From contig JBFOMC010000016.1 of the NCBI GenBank assembly GCA_040830565.1, positions 1 through 11,485 on the forward strand: a stretch of DNA of 11,485 bases, given 5' to 3'. The notes beneath the pieces are model-generated. The model saw only the letters and a program-made list of their open reading frames with translations, did not search any database and had not been told where the DNA came from. The position numbers were made by a program, and so were the translations under genes. Below are positions 1-5,020 of this stretch, in pieces. The stretch comes from JAFMPW01 sp040830565. Lineage in GTDB: Bacteria; Bacteroidota; Bacteroidia; Flavobacteriales; Flavobacteriaceae. The number at the start of each line of letters is the position of its first letter. The stretch's first letter is position 1.

Positions 1-2
1 GA

Positions 3-284
3 ACTCCGTATAATTATTTAAAGAAGGTACTACTAAATAAGGCGGTTGAGCTTTTAGAAAGCTCGGATATCGCCGTTAAAGATGTTGGTTTTTGTGTAGG
101 TTACGAAAGTTACTCTTCTTTTAGTGGCTTGTTTAAAAAGGCTCTGGGAGTTTCACCTCGTCAATTTAAGCAAGCACATAAATTACGAACCCAATCTATT
201 CAACACAGACCTTTAAAGCATGTTCCTGGTTGTTTTGCTGATAACAAGGGATGGAAAAAGAGCAATTTTGAAGAAGTAAGCTAG
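3..284 (+). CDS. AraC-family transcriptional regulator, 3' end only
   Basis: This is the C-terminal part of an AraC/XylS-type DNA-binding regulator; its 5' end lies outside the window. The open frame runs from base 3 to a TAG at 282-284. The translated piece has about 93 residues and shows the second helix-turn-helix of the family: a segment reading ELLESSDIAVKDVGFCVGY, then ESYSSFSGLFKKALGVSPRQFK. This matches the family pattern of I..VA...GY.S.S.F...FKK..G.SP..F. A short tail ending SNFEEVS follows. The effector-binding N-terminus is missing, so the signal sensed is unknown. The next gene, a VOC-fold protein, begins 46 bases downstream on the same strand. AraC regulators next to VOC genes are a common pairing in Bacteroidota, so it may control that gene, which is an inference. 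Confidence 0.9.
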   Translation, partial: TPYNYLKKVLLNKAVELLESSDIAVKDVGFCVGYESYSSFSGLFKKALGVSPRQFKQAHKLRTQSIQHRPLKHVPGCFADNKGWKKSNFEEVS

Positions 285-330
285 TTTGCCCAACCTTAGT
301 TTTGTTTCATATCCATTAAAACAAATAAAT

Positions 331-744
331 ATGATCACGAAACTAAGTCACACCGCAATCTATGTACTCGATCAAAACAGTGCTCACGATTTCTATGTGG
401 GTAAACTGGGATTTAAAGTCCATACAGATGCTCCCATGGGAGAAGCAGGAAGATGGTTAACCCTAACCGCGCCAGACCAACCAAAATTAGAAATTACAAT
501 AATGCCCGTCTCTGAAAGCGAGAAGATGAGTAAAGAAACCGCCGATCAATTTAGAGAGCTTATAAAAAATGGCACTTTTGGTTTTGGGGTTTTTGAAACC
601 CATGACATCAATGCCACCTATGAAGAATTGAAAGCTAAAGGAGTAGAATTTATCAAACCTCCCACCAAAGAGTTCTACGCTACAGAAGCCTTGTTTAAAG
701 ACGATTCCGGAAATTGGTTCTCGCTTACAGAAAGACAAAAGTAA
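331..744 (+). CDS. VOC family protein (glyoxalase/bleomycin-resistance fold)
   Basis: This is a small cytoplasmic protein of the vicinal oxygen chelate superfamily, 137 residues if started at the ATG at 331. A longer frame opens at a TTG at 286, but its extra residues do not look like a VOC N-terminus. The ATG start gives MITKLSHTAIYVLDQ, the classic first beta strand. The usual layout follows: a helix with AHDFYVGKLGFKV (residues 18-30), a strand RWLTLTAP (41-48), LEITIMP (53-59), then the second half with GFGVFETHDINATYEELKAKG (84-104) and the closing DDSGNWFSLTE (124-134). H7, E54 and E134 sit near where VOC enzymes place metal ligands, but I cannot prove metal binding. Family members include glyoxalases, dioxygenases and drug-binding resistance proteins, and the substrate here cannot be assigned. 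It probably forms a pair with the AraC regulator upstream, and a hairpin terminator follows. Confidence 0.87.
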   Translation: MITKLSHTAIYVLDQNSAHDFYVGKLGFKVHTDAPMGEAGRWLTLTAPDQPKLEITIMPVSESEKMSKETADQFRELIKNGTFGFGVFETHDINATYEELKAKGVEFIKPPTKEFYATEALFKDDSGNWFSLTERQK

Positions 745-782
745 GGTAGTTAAACTCCGATAAATACCGTATTTTTAAAAAG

Positions 783-811
783 CAGATAAGTGTTCTTATC
801 TGTTTTCTCTT
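783..811 (+). terminator. Hairpin with T-rich tail (intrinsic terminator or attenuator)
   Basis: A perfect 8-bp inverted repeat, CAGATAAG (783-790) and CTTATCTG (795-802), encloses a 4-nt loop TGTT. TTTTCTCTT follows directly. An A-run before the stem could lengthen it against the T-run. It suits an intrinsic terminator for the VOC gene. It ends only about 15 bases before the next ATG (826), which leaves no room for a promoter in between, so it may be leaky or conditional. Confidence 0.7.
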
Positions 812-825
812 ATAAAAAAGAATAG

Positions 826-1305
826 ATGAGGTTCGCGCTGTGCTTTGTTATTTTGATGGTTTGTTTCTCGTGCAAAGAAGAGCAAGCCGCTAAAGAATGG
901 TCCAGAGCTAAAGTCACTGACCAGGTGGTTCAAATGCTTTTGGATTATCATACGGCTATTGCAAAAGACGGGCTGATGGCGGAGTTTCCCTATTTGGATG
1001 ATTCTAACGACTTCTTTTGGGTTCCTCCTGGCTATACCGCACCTTTGGGGATTGATTCTGTAAAGGCTATCCTAACACAAAATGCCAAAGGATTTGCTGC
1101 CATTAATTTTGAGTGGGAGAGCCTGGAAATCTTTCCGTTATCCGAGGATATAGCGACATATACTGGCATTGTTAGTGGTACGATGACAGATACGGCCGAC
1201 CAGGTAACTCATCCAAGGATCATAGAATCCGGAACGCTAATCAAAAGAAATGACGGCTGGAAATTATTGTGCGGGCAATCTGCCAATCTTGAGGAACAGC
1301 CCTAG
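826..1305 (+). CDS. NTF2-like (SnoaL/DUF4440-type) lipoprotein
   Basis: This predicted 159-residue lipoprotein begins with a hydrophobic stretch MRFALCFVILMVCFSC, in which C16 is a plausible lipidation cysteine. Bacteroidota lipoboxes are loose, and VCFSC followed by KEEQ fits them. The rest fits the NTF2-like/SnoaL cone fold: an early helix VVQMLLDYHTAIAKDGL (about residues 34-50), a motif region FFWVPPGY (63-70), a helix GIDSVKAILTQ (75-85), then strands including ATYTGIVSGTMTD and the typical ending GTLIKRNDGWKLLCGQSAN. This closing strand (I.R..GW+L...) is a hallmark of DUF4440/SnoaL-type proteins. Such domains bind small molecules or act as accessory domains, and no catalytic activity can be assigned here. 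It would sit anchored on the inner or outer membrane, facing the periplasm. A terminator-like hairpin lies directly upstream. Confidence 0.78.
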   Translation: MRFALCFVILMVCFSCKEEQAAKEWSRAKVTDQVVQMLLDYHTAIAKDGLMAEFPYLDDSNDFFWVPPGYTAPLGIDSVKAILTQNAKGFAAINFEWESLEIFPLSEDIATYTGIVSGTMTDTADQVTHPRIIESGTLIKRNDGWKLLCGQSANLEEQP

Positions 1306-1322
1306 AGCAAAACAAAGCTTTT

Positions 1323-1380
1323 TTGTCCTCACTTGTCCAAACCACAGCCAGGTAAACGTCTTAAACTAAAGAAAGTTTAC
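1323..1380. promoter_or_regulatory. Possible operator: TTGTCC direct repeat and GTAAAC/GTTTAC inverted repeat
   Basis: In the 80-base gap before the AHSA1-type gene, TTGTCC occurs twice with starts exactly 10 bases apart (1323-1328 and 1333-1338), about one helical turn. Further down, GTAAAC (1352-1357) pairs with GTTTAC (1375-1380), with an inner CTT/AAG pair, ending 5 bases before the ATG. This could be a regulator site, or an RNA hairpin masking the start. It could also be chance in AT-rich DNA. Confidence 0.3.
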
Positions 1381-1385
1381 ACGCA

Positions 1386-1805
1386 ATGGCAAACATTAAA
1401 CACAATTTCACCATACACAGTAGCCTTCAAAAAGTTTATGAGGTAATTACCACAGAAAAGGGGTTGAGAGGATGGTGGACCATTGGTGCCACCGCAAAAC
1501 CAGAGGAAGGCTTCATAAACCATTTTGAATTTGGCCCTTCGCATTTCAAGAAAATGAAGATTACGAGACTTGAAGAGCCCTCCCAGGTACATTGGCGTTG
1601 CGTAGATGGTGATCACGAATGGATTGGGACAACGGTTTTATTTGTTCTTGAAGATAGAAAGGGAGCCACTTTTCTAAAATTCTCACATAACGATTGGACT
1701 GAGGAATCTGAGTATTTTGGCGTTTGTACCTACCACTGGGGTAGGTTCTTGGTTAGCCTTAAACTACTCTGTGAAACCGGGAAGGGAGAACCCTTTATGG
1801 GTTAA
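1386..1805 (+). CDS. SRPBCC (AHSA1-type START-like) domain protein
   Basis: This 139-residue cytoplasmic protein has the SRPBCC/START-like ligand-binding fold, subgroup AHSA1 (named after the C-terminal domain of the Hsp90 ATPase activator). The opening strand IKHNFTIHSSLQKVYEVITTEKGLRGWWT (residues 4-32) is the signature of the family: a strand, a helix that starts the cavity, then a W-W motif. FEFGPSHFKKMKITRLEEPSQVHWRC (47-71), GTTVLFVLED (81-90) and ATFLKFSHNDW (94-104) form the following strands. The long closing helix is YFGVCTYHWGRFLVSLKLLCETG (110-132). The family binds hydrophobic ligands or acts as a small regulator, and many bacterial members sit beside ArsR or ECF regulators. Here an ECF sigma factor starts 49 bases after the stop, on the same strand. 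The ligand is unknown. There is no signal peptide. Confidence 0.85.
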   Translation: MANIKHNFTIHSSLQKVYEVITTEKGLRGWWTIGATAKPEEGFINHFEFGPSHFKKMKITRLEEPSQVHWRCVDGDHEWIGTTVLFVLEDRKGATFLKFSHNDWTEESEYFGVCTYHWGRFLVSLKLLCETGKGEPFMG

Positions 1806-1854
1806 TTTCCGGTGATCTTAAAAATGCCTAACTTCTCCTTCCAAAATAAGGATC

Positions 1855-2652
1855 ATGGAGAAAGAGCAATTTACTGATGAATTTGAAGGCTTTAGGGGCC
1901 AACTAAAATCCTACCTTTTAAGGTTGACTGCGAGTGCACATGACACCGAAGATATAATTCAGGACACTTATATCAGGGCATTGTCTAATATTAATTCGTT
2001 TAAGGGAAACTCTACTTTAAAAACCTGGGTATTCTCTATAGCGTCAAACCTTGCAAAAGATCATTTAAGAGCTAAGAAAAGGTGGGTTGAAAATGCCCCT
2101 GATATTTGCAAGGAAGCTGCGATGAGCAACCGCCAATTTTTTCAGGAGGCCATGCAAATAAGGCAAACATCGCCCCAGGGACATTTTGAGATCAAAGAAC
2201 ATATTACTTTTTGCTTTACCTGTATTTCCAAGTCGTTACCTCTGGAGCAACATCTGGTAGTATTGTTAAAGGAGATCTACGATTTCAAGATCAGGGAGGT
2301 TGCCACAATTATGGACCTCAATGAAGCCATGGTCAAATACCACCTGCATACTGGGAGAAGCAAACTTATTAAAATTTTTGACAATAGGTGTTCCCTTATT
2401 AACAAGCAAGGCGTTTGCCATCAATGTACAGAATTAAACGGTATTTTTAATCCGCATCAAAAAGCCGAAGAGGAGCTGGTAAAAATCAAAATGGTAAGGG
2501 AGGCACAAAAGGCAGATAAAGCCCATTTATTCGATTTGAGAACCCAAATTGTTCGCGGAATCGATCCTTATGAGTCAGCTGCAGCTGAGTTACAACTACA
2601 TCATTTAGAGCACAATAGACAGGTTATGGAAGAATATTTGAAAAAAAAATAA
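1855..2652 (+). CDS. ECF-type RNA polymerase sigma factor with Cys-bearing C-terminal extension
   Basis: This is a sigma-70-superfamily ECF sigma factor of 265 residues, far longer than the usual 160-200. Region 2 is clear: the DTEDIIQDTYIRAL core-binding helix (residues 30-43) and STLKTWVFSIASNLAKDHLRAKKR (53-76) for the -10 contact. Region 4 is at about 127-175, with SLPLEQHLVVLLKEIYDF and the HTH IREVATIMDLNEAMVKYHLHTGRSKL. The linker between them is long (about 77-126) and carries C85 and a CFTC pair (C120, C123). After region 4 comes an extension of about 90 residues with C179, C188 and C191 (CHQC), then charged helices and an HHLEH cluster (249-253). No anti-sigma gene follows. ECF sigmas with fused extensions are known to use them for self-regulation, so this extension may bind zinc or sense redox state, which is inference. 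The ATG at 1855 is preceded by AAGGATC, a plausible RBS. SRPBCC genes lie on both sides. Confidence 0.9.
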   Translation: MEKEQFTDEFEGFRGQLKSYLLRLTASAHDTEDIIQDTYIRALSNINSFKGNSTLKTWVFSIASNLAKDHLRAKKRWVENAPDICKEAAMSNRQFFQEAMQIRQTSPQGHFEIKEHITFCFTCISKSLPLEQHLVVLLKEIYDFKIREVATIMDLNEAMVKYHLHTGRSKLIKIFDNRCSLINKQGVCHQCTELNGIFNPHQKAEEELVKIKMVREAQKADKAHLFDLRTQIVRGIDPYESAAAELQLHHLEHNRQVMEEYLKKK

Positions 2653-2737
2653 GCAAAATCCTATCCTTTTCTTCTGCTGTTTCGTCAAAAGGTAGCATCA
2701 TTTAATTATAAGCTACGCATTTAAACTTTTGACAACT

Positions 2738-3217
2738 ATGACAGCTACATCATTTACAACATCGGGAGGAAAGGCCATTACCATTAAAAAACCTTTCTAC
2801 CAGCAAACTTCAATTAGCATTGAGATAGATGCAGATACTTCCATAATATGGGCGCTACTGACCAATGCATCGGATTTTCCCAGGTGGAATTCTACGGTAA
2901 CCTCTCTCGAAGGTGAAATTAAAAAGGGAGAGAAAATTAGATTAAAGTCCTATCTAGACAAGAAAAGAACCTTTAAGATAAAGGTAAGAGAACTCATCCC
3001 GGAGAAAAGCATGGTATGGGGAGATGGCCAGGGAAAGCGAATATTTAAGCTCGAATCAAATCCTGATAGTAGCATTACTTTTAGGATGAGTGAAAAAATA
3101 GGGGGATTTATGTATCCCTTGTACGCCAAACATTTGCCAGATTTTGACGAGTCCTTTGAGAAATTTGCGGCAGATCTTAAAAAAGAAGCAGAATTAATAG
3201 CAAATACAAAAATTTAA
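2738..3217 (+). CDS. SRPBCC (polyketide cyclase-like START fold) protein
   Basis: This second START-like protein has 159 residues from the ATG at 2738. An in-frame TTG three codons earlier (2729) is possible but less likely. After an N-terminal segment of about 25 residues come the first strand ISIEIDADTSIIWALLTNASDFPRWNSTV (about 26-54), whose A..D.PRWN is typical of the polyketide cyclase/SRPBCC family, then LEGEIKKGEKIRLKS (57-71) and TFKIKVRELIPEKSMVWGDG (78-97). The remaining strands are RIFKLESN and SSITFRMSEKIGG. The closing helix is FDESFEKFAADLKKEAELI. No signal peptide is seen, so it is probably cytoplasmic. It lies 85 bases after the sigma factor on the same strand and may be co-transcribed with it or driven by it. 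It is only distantly like the AHSA1-type protein upstream, so a recent duplication is unlikely. Ligand and function are unknown. Confidence 0.82.
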   Translation: MTATSFTTSGGKAITIKKPFYQQTSISIEIDADTSIIWALLTNASDFPRWNSTVTSLEGEIKKGEKIRLKSYLDKKRTFKIKVRELIPEKSMVWGDGQGKRIFKLESNPDSSITFRMSEKIGGFMYPLYAKHLPDFDESFEKFAADLKKEAELIANTKI

Positions 3218-3227
3218 GTGCATGAAA
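3201..3227 (+). repeat. Direct repeat, copy 1 (end of SRPBCC gene)
   Basis: CAAATA, then AAAAATTTAAGTGCATGAAA. The 20-nt core (3208-3227) recurs at 3354-3373 with one mismatch. The copy covers the stop of the SRPBCC gene and an ATG at 3222 that opens a 17-codon frame ending at 3275. Confidence 0.6.
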
Positions 3228-3288
3228 CGAACATTAACAAATTTTAAAAACACTTTGAAAAAAAGGAGTATTTAAGATTTTTAATGAG

Positions 3289-3321
3289 AGAGCGAGCGCA
3301 GCAAGTGTTTGCTTGCGCTCT
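3289..3321 (+). terminator. GC-rich hairpin in the 3218-3367 gap
   Basis: In otherwise very AT-rich DNA, AGAGCG (3289-3294) can pair with CGCTCT (3316-3321) and GCAAG (3301-3305) with CTTGC (3312-3316) around the loop TGTTTG. An alternative pairing is GAGCGCA (3294-3300) with TGCGCTC (3314-3320). The T-run comes late (TTTTTT at 3337-3342), so it is not a textbook terminator. It may end the SRPBCC transcript or act as a 5' UTR structure for the next gene. Confidence 0.45.
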
Positions 3322-3342
3322 AACTTATTTAATTAGTTTTTT

Positions 3343-3373
3343 CAAATAATTATAAAAATTTAAGCGCATGAAA
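3343..3373 (+). repeat. Direct repeat, copy 2 (start of the unknown gene)
   Basis: CAAATA, a 5-nt spacer, then AAAAATTTAAGCGCATGAAA. It matches 3201-3227 except for a 4-nt indel and one or two substitutions. This copy carries the real start codon (3368) of the downstream gene. Confidence 0.6.
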
Positions 3374-3769
3374 AAAAGAACAAAAGACAATCCCTGGAAA
3401 CTTAAAACACCTCCACAGACCTCTGAATACGAAATGTATATTGATGAAAAAGACGGTTTGGAAATCATAGTCTGTACCGTTGGTAAAACGGTATTGCACT
3501 ATGATGCCCGTATCATTGAGGACCTTTACCAAATGCTTAAAGCTCATGGAGATTGGATGCTCCTGGGAAGTAAAGACCAAAAGGTTGCAACAAAGGAAGG
3601 AACCGTTGAACATTGGGGCAGATCAGCAGATAATCCGATCGGGGGTTGGTATGGCCTAAAAAACGGTTATAAAGGGAGAGTTGGCATGTATATTCCGCCC
3701 TTATTGGAAGAGCTGGGGCTTGCAGAAGTGGAGCATAATAAAAGGAATAATAGAATGCGAGCCATCTAG
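3368..3769 (+). CDS. Conserved protein of unknown function
   Basis: This soluble protein has 133 residues and no signal peptide or membrane segment. I recognise it as one of a widespread uncharacterised family with strongly conserved blocks, possibly a DUF family, but I cannot name its function. The visible blocks are NPWKLKTPPQTSEYEMY (residues 8-24), IIVCTVGKTVLHYDARIIEDLYQMLKAHGDWMLLGS (33-68), VEHWGRSADNPIGGWYGLKNGYKGRVGMYIPPLLEELGLAEVEH (80-123) and a basic C-terminus NKRNNRMRAI. C36, the Y-D-A-R of 45-48, H60, W83 and the GGWYG stretch are candidate functional residues. The ATG at 3368 is the only sensible start, and the upstream leader contains a hairpin and a direct repeat. A strong terminator lies just behind the stop, so this gene ends its transcription unit. 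It could belong functionally with the SRPBCC/sigma group, but only position suggests that. Confidence 0.8.
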   Translation: MKKRTKDNPWKLKTPPQTSEYEMYIDEKDGLEIIVCTVGKTVLHYDARIIEDLYQMLKAHGDWMLLGSKDQKVATKEGTVEHWGRSADNPIGGWYGLKNGYKGRVGMYIPPLLEELGLAEVEHNKRNNRMRAI

Positions 3770-3795
3770 TTTCCCCTTCCAAAACACTTACAAAT

Positions 3796-3818
3796 AGCCG
3801 CATTATAGCGGCTTTTTT
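3796..3818 (+). terminator. Intrinsic terminator
   Basis: A 6-bp GC-rich stem, AGCCGC (3796-3801) and GCGGCT (3808-3813), with the loop ATTATA, is followed by an uninterrupted T-run (3813-3818). It lies 26 bases after the stop of the unknown gene. This is the clearest terminator in the window and separates the regulatory block from the acetyltransferase genes. Confidence 0.9.
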
Positions 3819-3895
3819 GTTTATACAATTCCAAAAGAATAAACCATCATCAGACTCCATATTCGGATTCAAAAATATAAAGCCCGTTGATTACT

Positions 3896-3903
3896 TATAT
3901 TTG
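3896..3903 (+). promoter_or_regulatory. Bacteroidota-type -7 promoter element
   Basis: TATATTTG matches the Flavobacteria/Bacteroides -7 consensus TAnnTTTG exactly. It lies 23 bases before the ATG of the AAC(6')-like gene and just after a terminator, a sensible position for the start of a new transcript. I could not find a well-spaced -33 TTG upstream, so the call rests on the -7 box and context. Confidence 0.5.
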
Positions 3904-3926
3904 AGTAGTTATAAGCAGATCTTTAA

Positions 3927-4370
3927 ATGGAGTACTCCAAATACAAAGCGCATTTTTTTGAAGAATACTTTGAAATGGCGAAAGTCCTATTCCCAAATTA
4001 TTCAAGAAAGGAACTAAAAAAGGATCTCGAACATGCTGTTAGTTCAGAAAAGCACGAGACCTTTTTTGCAATACAAAAAGAAACAATCATGGGTTTTGTC
4101 AATGTCTCCGTGCGCTCTGACTATGTTGAAGGGGCTACCTCTTCCCCGGTAGGTTATTTGGAGGCCCTATTTGTAAAACCGGAATTTAGGAAACAGGGTA
4201 TAGCAAAATACCTCAGTGAGATTGCTGAAAAATGGGCTGTTGCACAAGGCTGTTCCCAAATGGGATCAGATACCTGGGATTGGAACAAGAGCTCTATTGA
4301 GTTTCATAAAAAGATCGGCTTTAAAGAAGAGGATATTCTAGTACATTTCATTAAAGATATTAGGAAATAA
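3927..4370 (+). CDS. GNAT acetyltransferase, AAC(6')-like (aminoglycoside 6'-N-acetyltransferase type)
   Basis: This 147-residue cytosolic acetyl-CoA-dependent N-acetyltransferase resembles the AAC(6')-I aminoglycoside-modifying enzymes. The clues are the block SVRSDYVEGATSSPVGYLEA (residues 61-80), closely like the S-x-R-x-[DE]-YV-x-G...SPVG[FY]LE core of that group, the acetyl-CoA loop LFVKPEFRKQGIAKYL (81-96), and the C-terminal WAVAQGC, SDTWDWN, FHKKIGF series. The length is normal for AAC(6'). Typical enzymes transfer acetyl to the 6'-amine of kanamycin/tobramycin-class drugs, but many chromosomal homologues act on other amines, so resistance is not proven. It starts behind a terminator and a TATATTTG element. 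The next GNAT gene follows after 14 bases, suggesting a two-gene operon. The start at 3927 gives the typical short N-terminal strand and helix. Confidence 0.87.
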   Translation: MEYSKYKAHFFEEYFEMAKVLFPNYSRKELKKDLEHAVSSEKHETFFAIQKETIMGFVNVSVRSDYVEGATSSPVGYLEALFVKPEFRKQGIAKYLSEIAEKWAVAQGCSQMGSDTWDWNKSSIEFHKKIGFKEEDILVHFIKDIRK

Positions 4371-4384
4371 CCAATTGCATAGCT

Positions 4385-4924
4385 ATGAATATTGACACAG
4401 CCAGGTTAAAGATGGTTCCTTTAAGCTCAGAAGATGTGGAAGACATATTTCAACTTCATTCAGAGGAGGAAGTGGCCAGATATAATACCATAGGCATCCC
4501 TGAAAATACAGAGGTTACGCGTAAAGTACTAGAACCGCTTTTAGCAACCGTAAAGGAGGAGGAGAGAACCGCATTTTCATGGACTATTCGCCTAAAAGAG
4601 GAAGGCGAATTTATAGGTGAAATTGGATTTTCCCTGGCTCCGGCTCGCTATAAACTAGCCACAATTCATTACAGTATTTTACCTAAATTTTGGGGAAAAG
4701 GTTATGCTACAGAGGCAGTTAAAGCCCTTCTTAAATTTTGCTTTGAAGGACTAGGTTTACATAGAATTGAGGCTGGTTGCGCTATCGAAAATCTTGCTTC
4801 CATAAGGGTTTTGGAAAAAGTGGGTATGAGGCAAGAAGGAAGAAAGAGAAAAGTGCTCCCCCTTAAAGACGGGTGGTCTGATAACTTCGAGTTCGCCATT
4901 TTAAAAGAAGATTACCTCATTTGA
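4385..4924 (+). CDS. GNAT acetyltransferase, RimJ/RimL type
   Basis: This 179-residue GNAT protein belongs to the branch that includes ribosomal-protein-alanine acetyltransferases (RimJ/RimL) and many small-molecule N-acetyltransferases. The opening TARLKMVPLSSEDVEDIFQL (residues 5-24) is typical of the branch. FIGEIGFSL (76-84) forms the central strands, and ATIHYSILPKFWGKGYATEAVKALLKFCF (92-120) contains the acetyl-CoA loop W-G-K-G-Y-A. HRIEAGCAIENLASIRVLEKVGM (126-148) is the classic final block with N136 and S139. The end has a DGWSDNFEFAILKEDY signature. Probable reaction: acetyl transfer from acetyl-CoA to an amine, either a protein N-terminus or a small molecule, and the substrate cannot be told. 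It lies 14 bases after the AAC(6')-like gene and is probably co-transcribed. No clear terminator follows before the peptidase gene. Confidence 0.88.
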   Translation: MNIDTARLKMVPLSSEDVEDIFQLHSEEEVARYNTIGIPENTEVTRKVLEPLLATVKEEERTAFSWTIRLKEEGEFIGEIGFSLAPARYKLATIHYSILPKFWGKGYATEAVKALLKFCFEGLGLHRIEAGCAIENLASIRVLEKVGMRQEGRKRKVLPLKDGWSDNFEFAILKEDYLI

Positions 4925-4987
4925 AAAGGTTAAAATTACCCCTTCTAGGTTTCCGTTAAAGTCTGCAGAATACCAGGCTTAAATTCA

Positions 4988-4995
4988 TATATTCG
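4988..4995 (+). promoter_or_regulatory. Weak candidate -7 element
   Basis: TATATTCG differs by one base from TAnnTTTG and lies 25 bases before the ATG of the M28 peptidase, the right distance for a start site. No good -33 TTG was seen, so this is tentative. Confidence 0.3.
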
Positions 4996-5020
4996 TTAGG
5001 CTAATCAAATAAAAAAACTC

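Noticed and set aside
286..330. N-terminal extension of the VOC protein from a TTG at 286
   Set aside because: The extra 15 residues lie before the canonical first strand of the fold; the ATG at 331 fits family length and layout.
1306..1328. Terminator after the NTF2-like lipoprotein gene (ACAAA..TTTGT)
   Set aside because: The stem is only five A/T-dominated pairs, too weak to report.
3537..3872. 111-residue - strand frame across the unknown gene and its terminator
   Set aside because: It is antisense to a conserved gene and spans the terminator hairpin; no motif supports it.
3817..4017. 66-residue + strand frame starting at a TTG inside the terminator
   Set aside because: It begins within the terminator T-run, overlaps the acetyltransferase gene in another frame and has no recognisable features.
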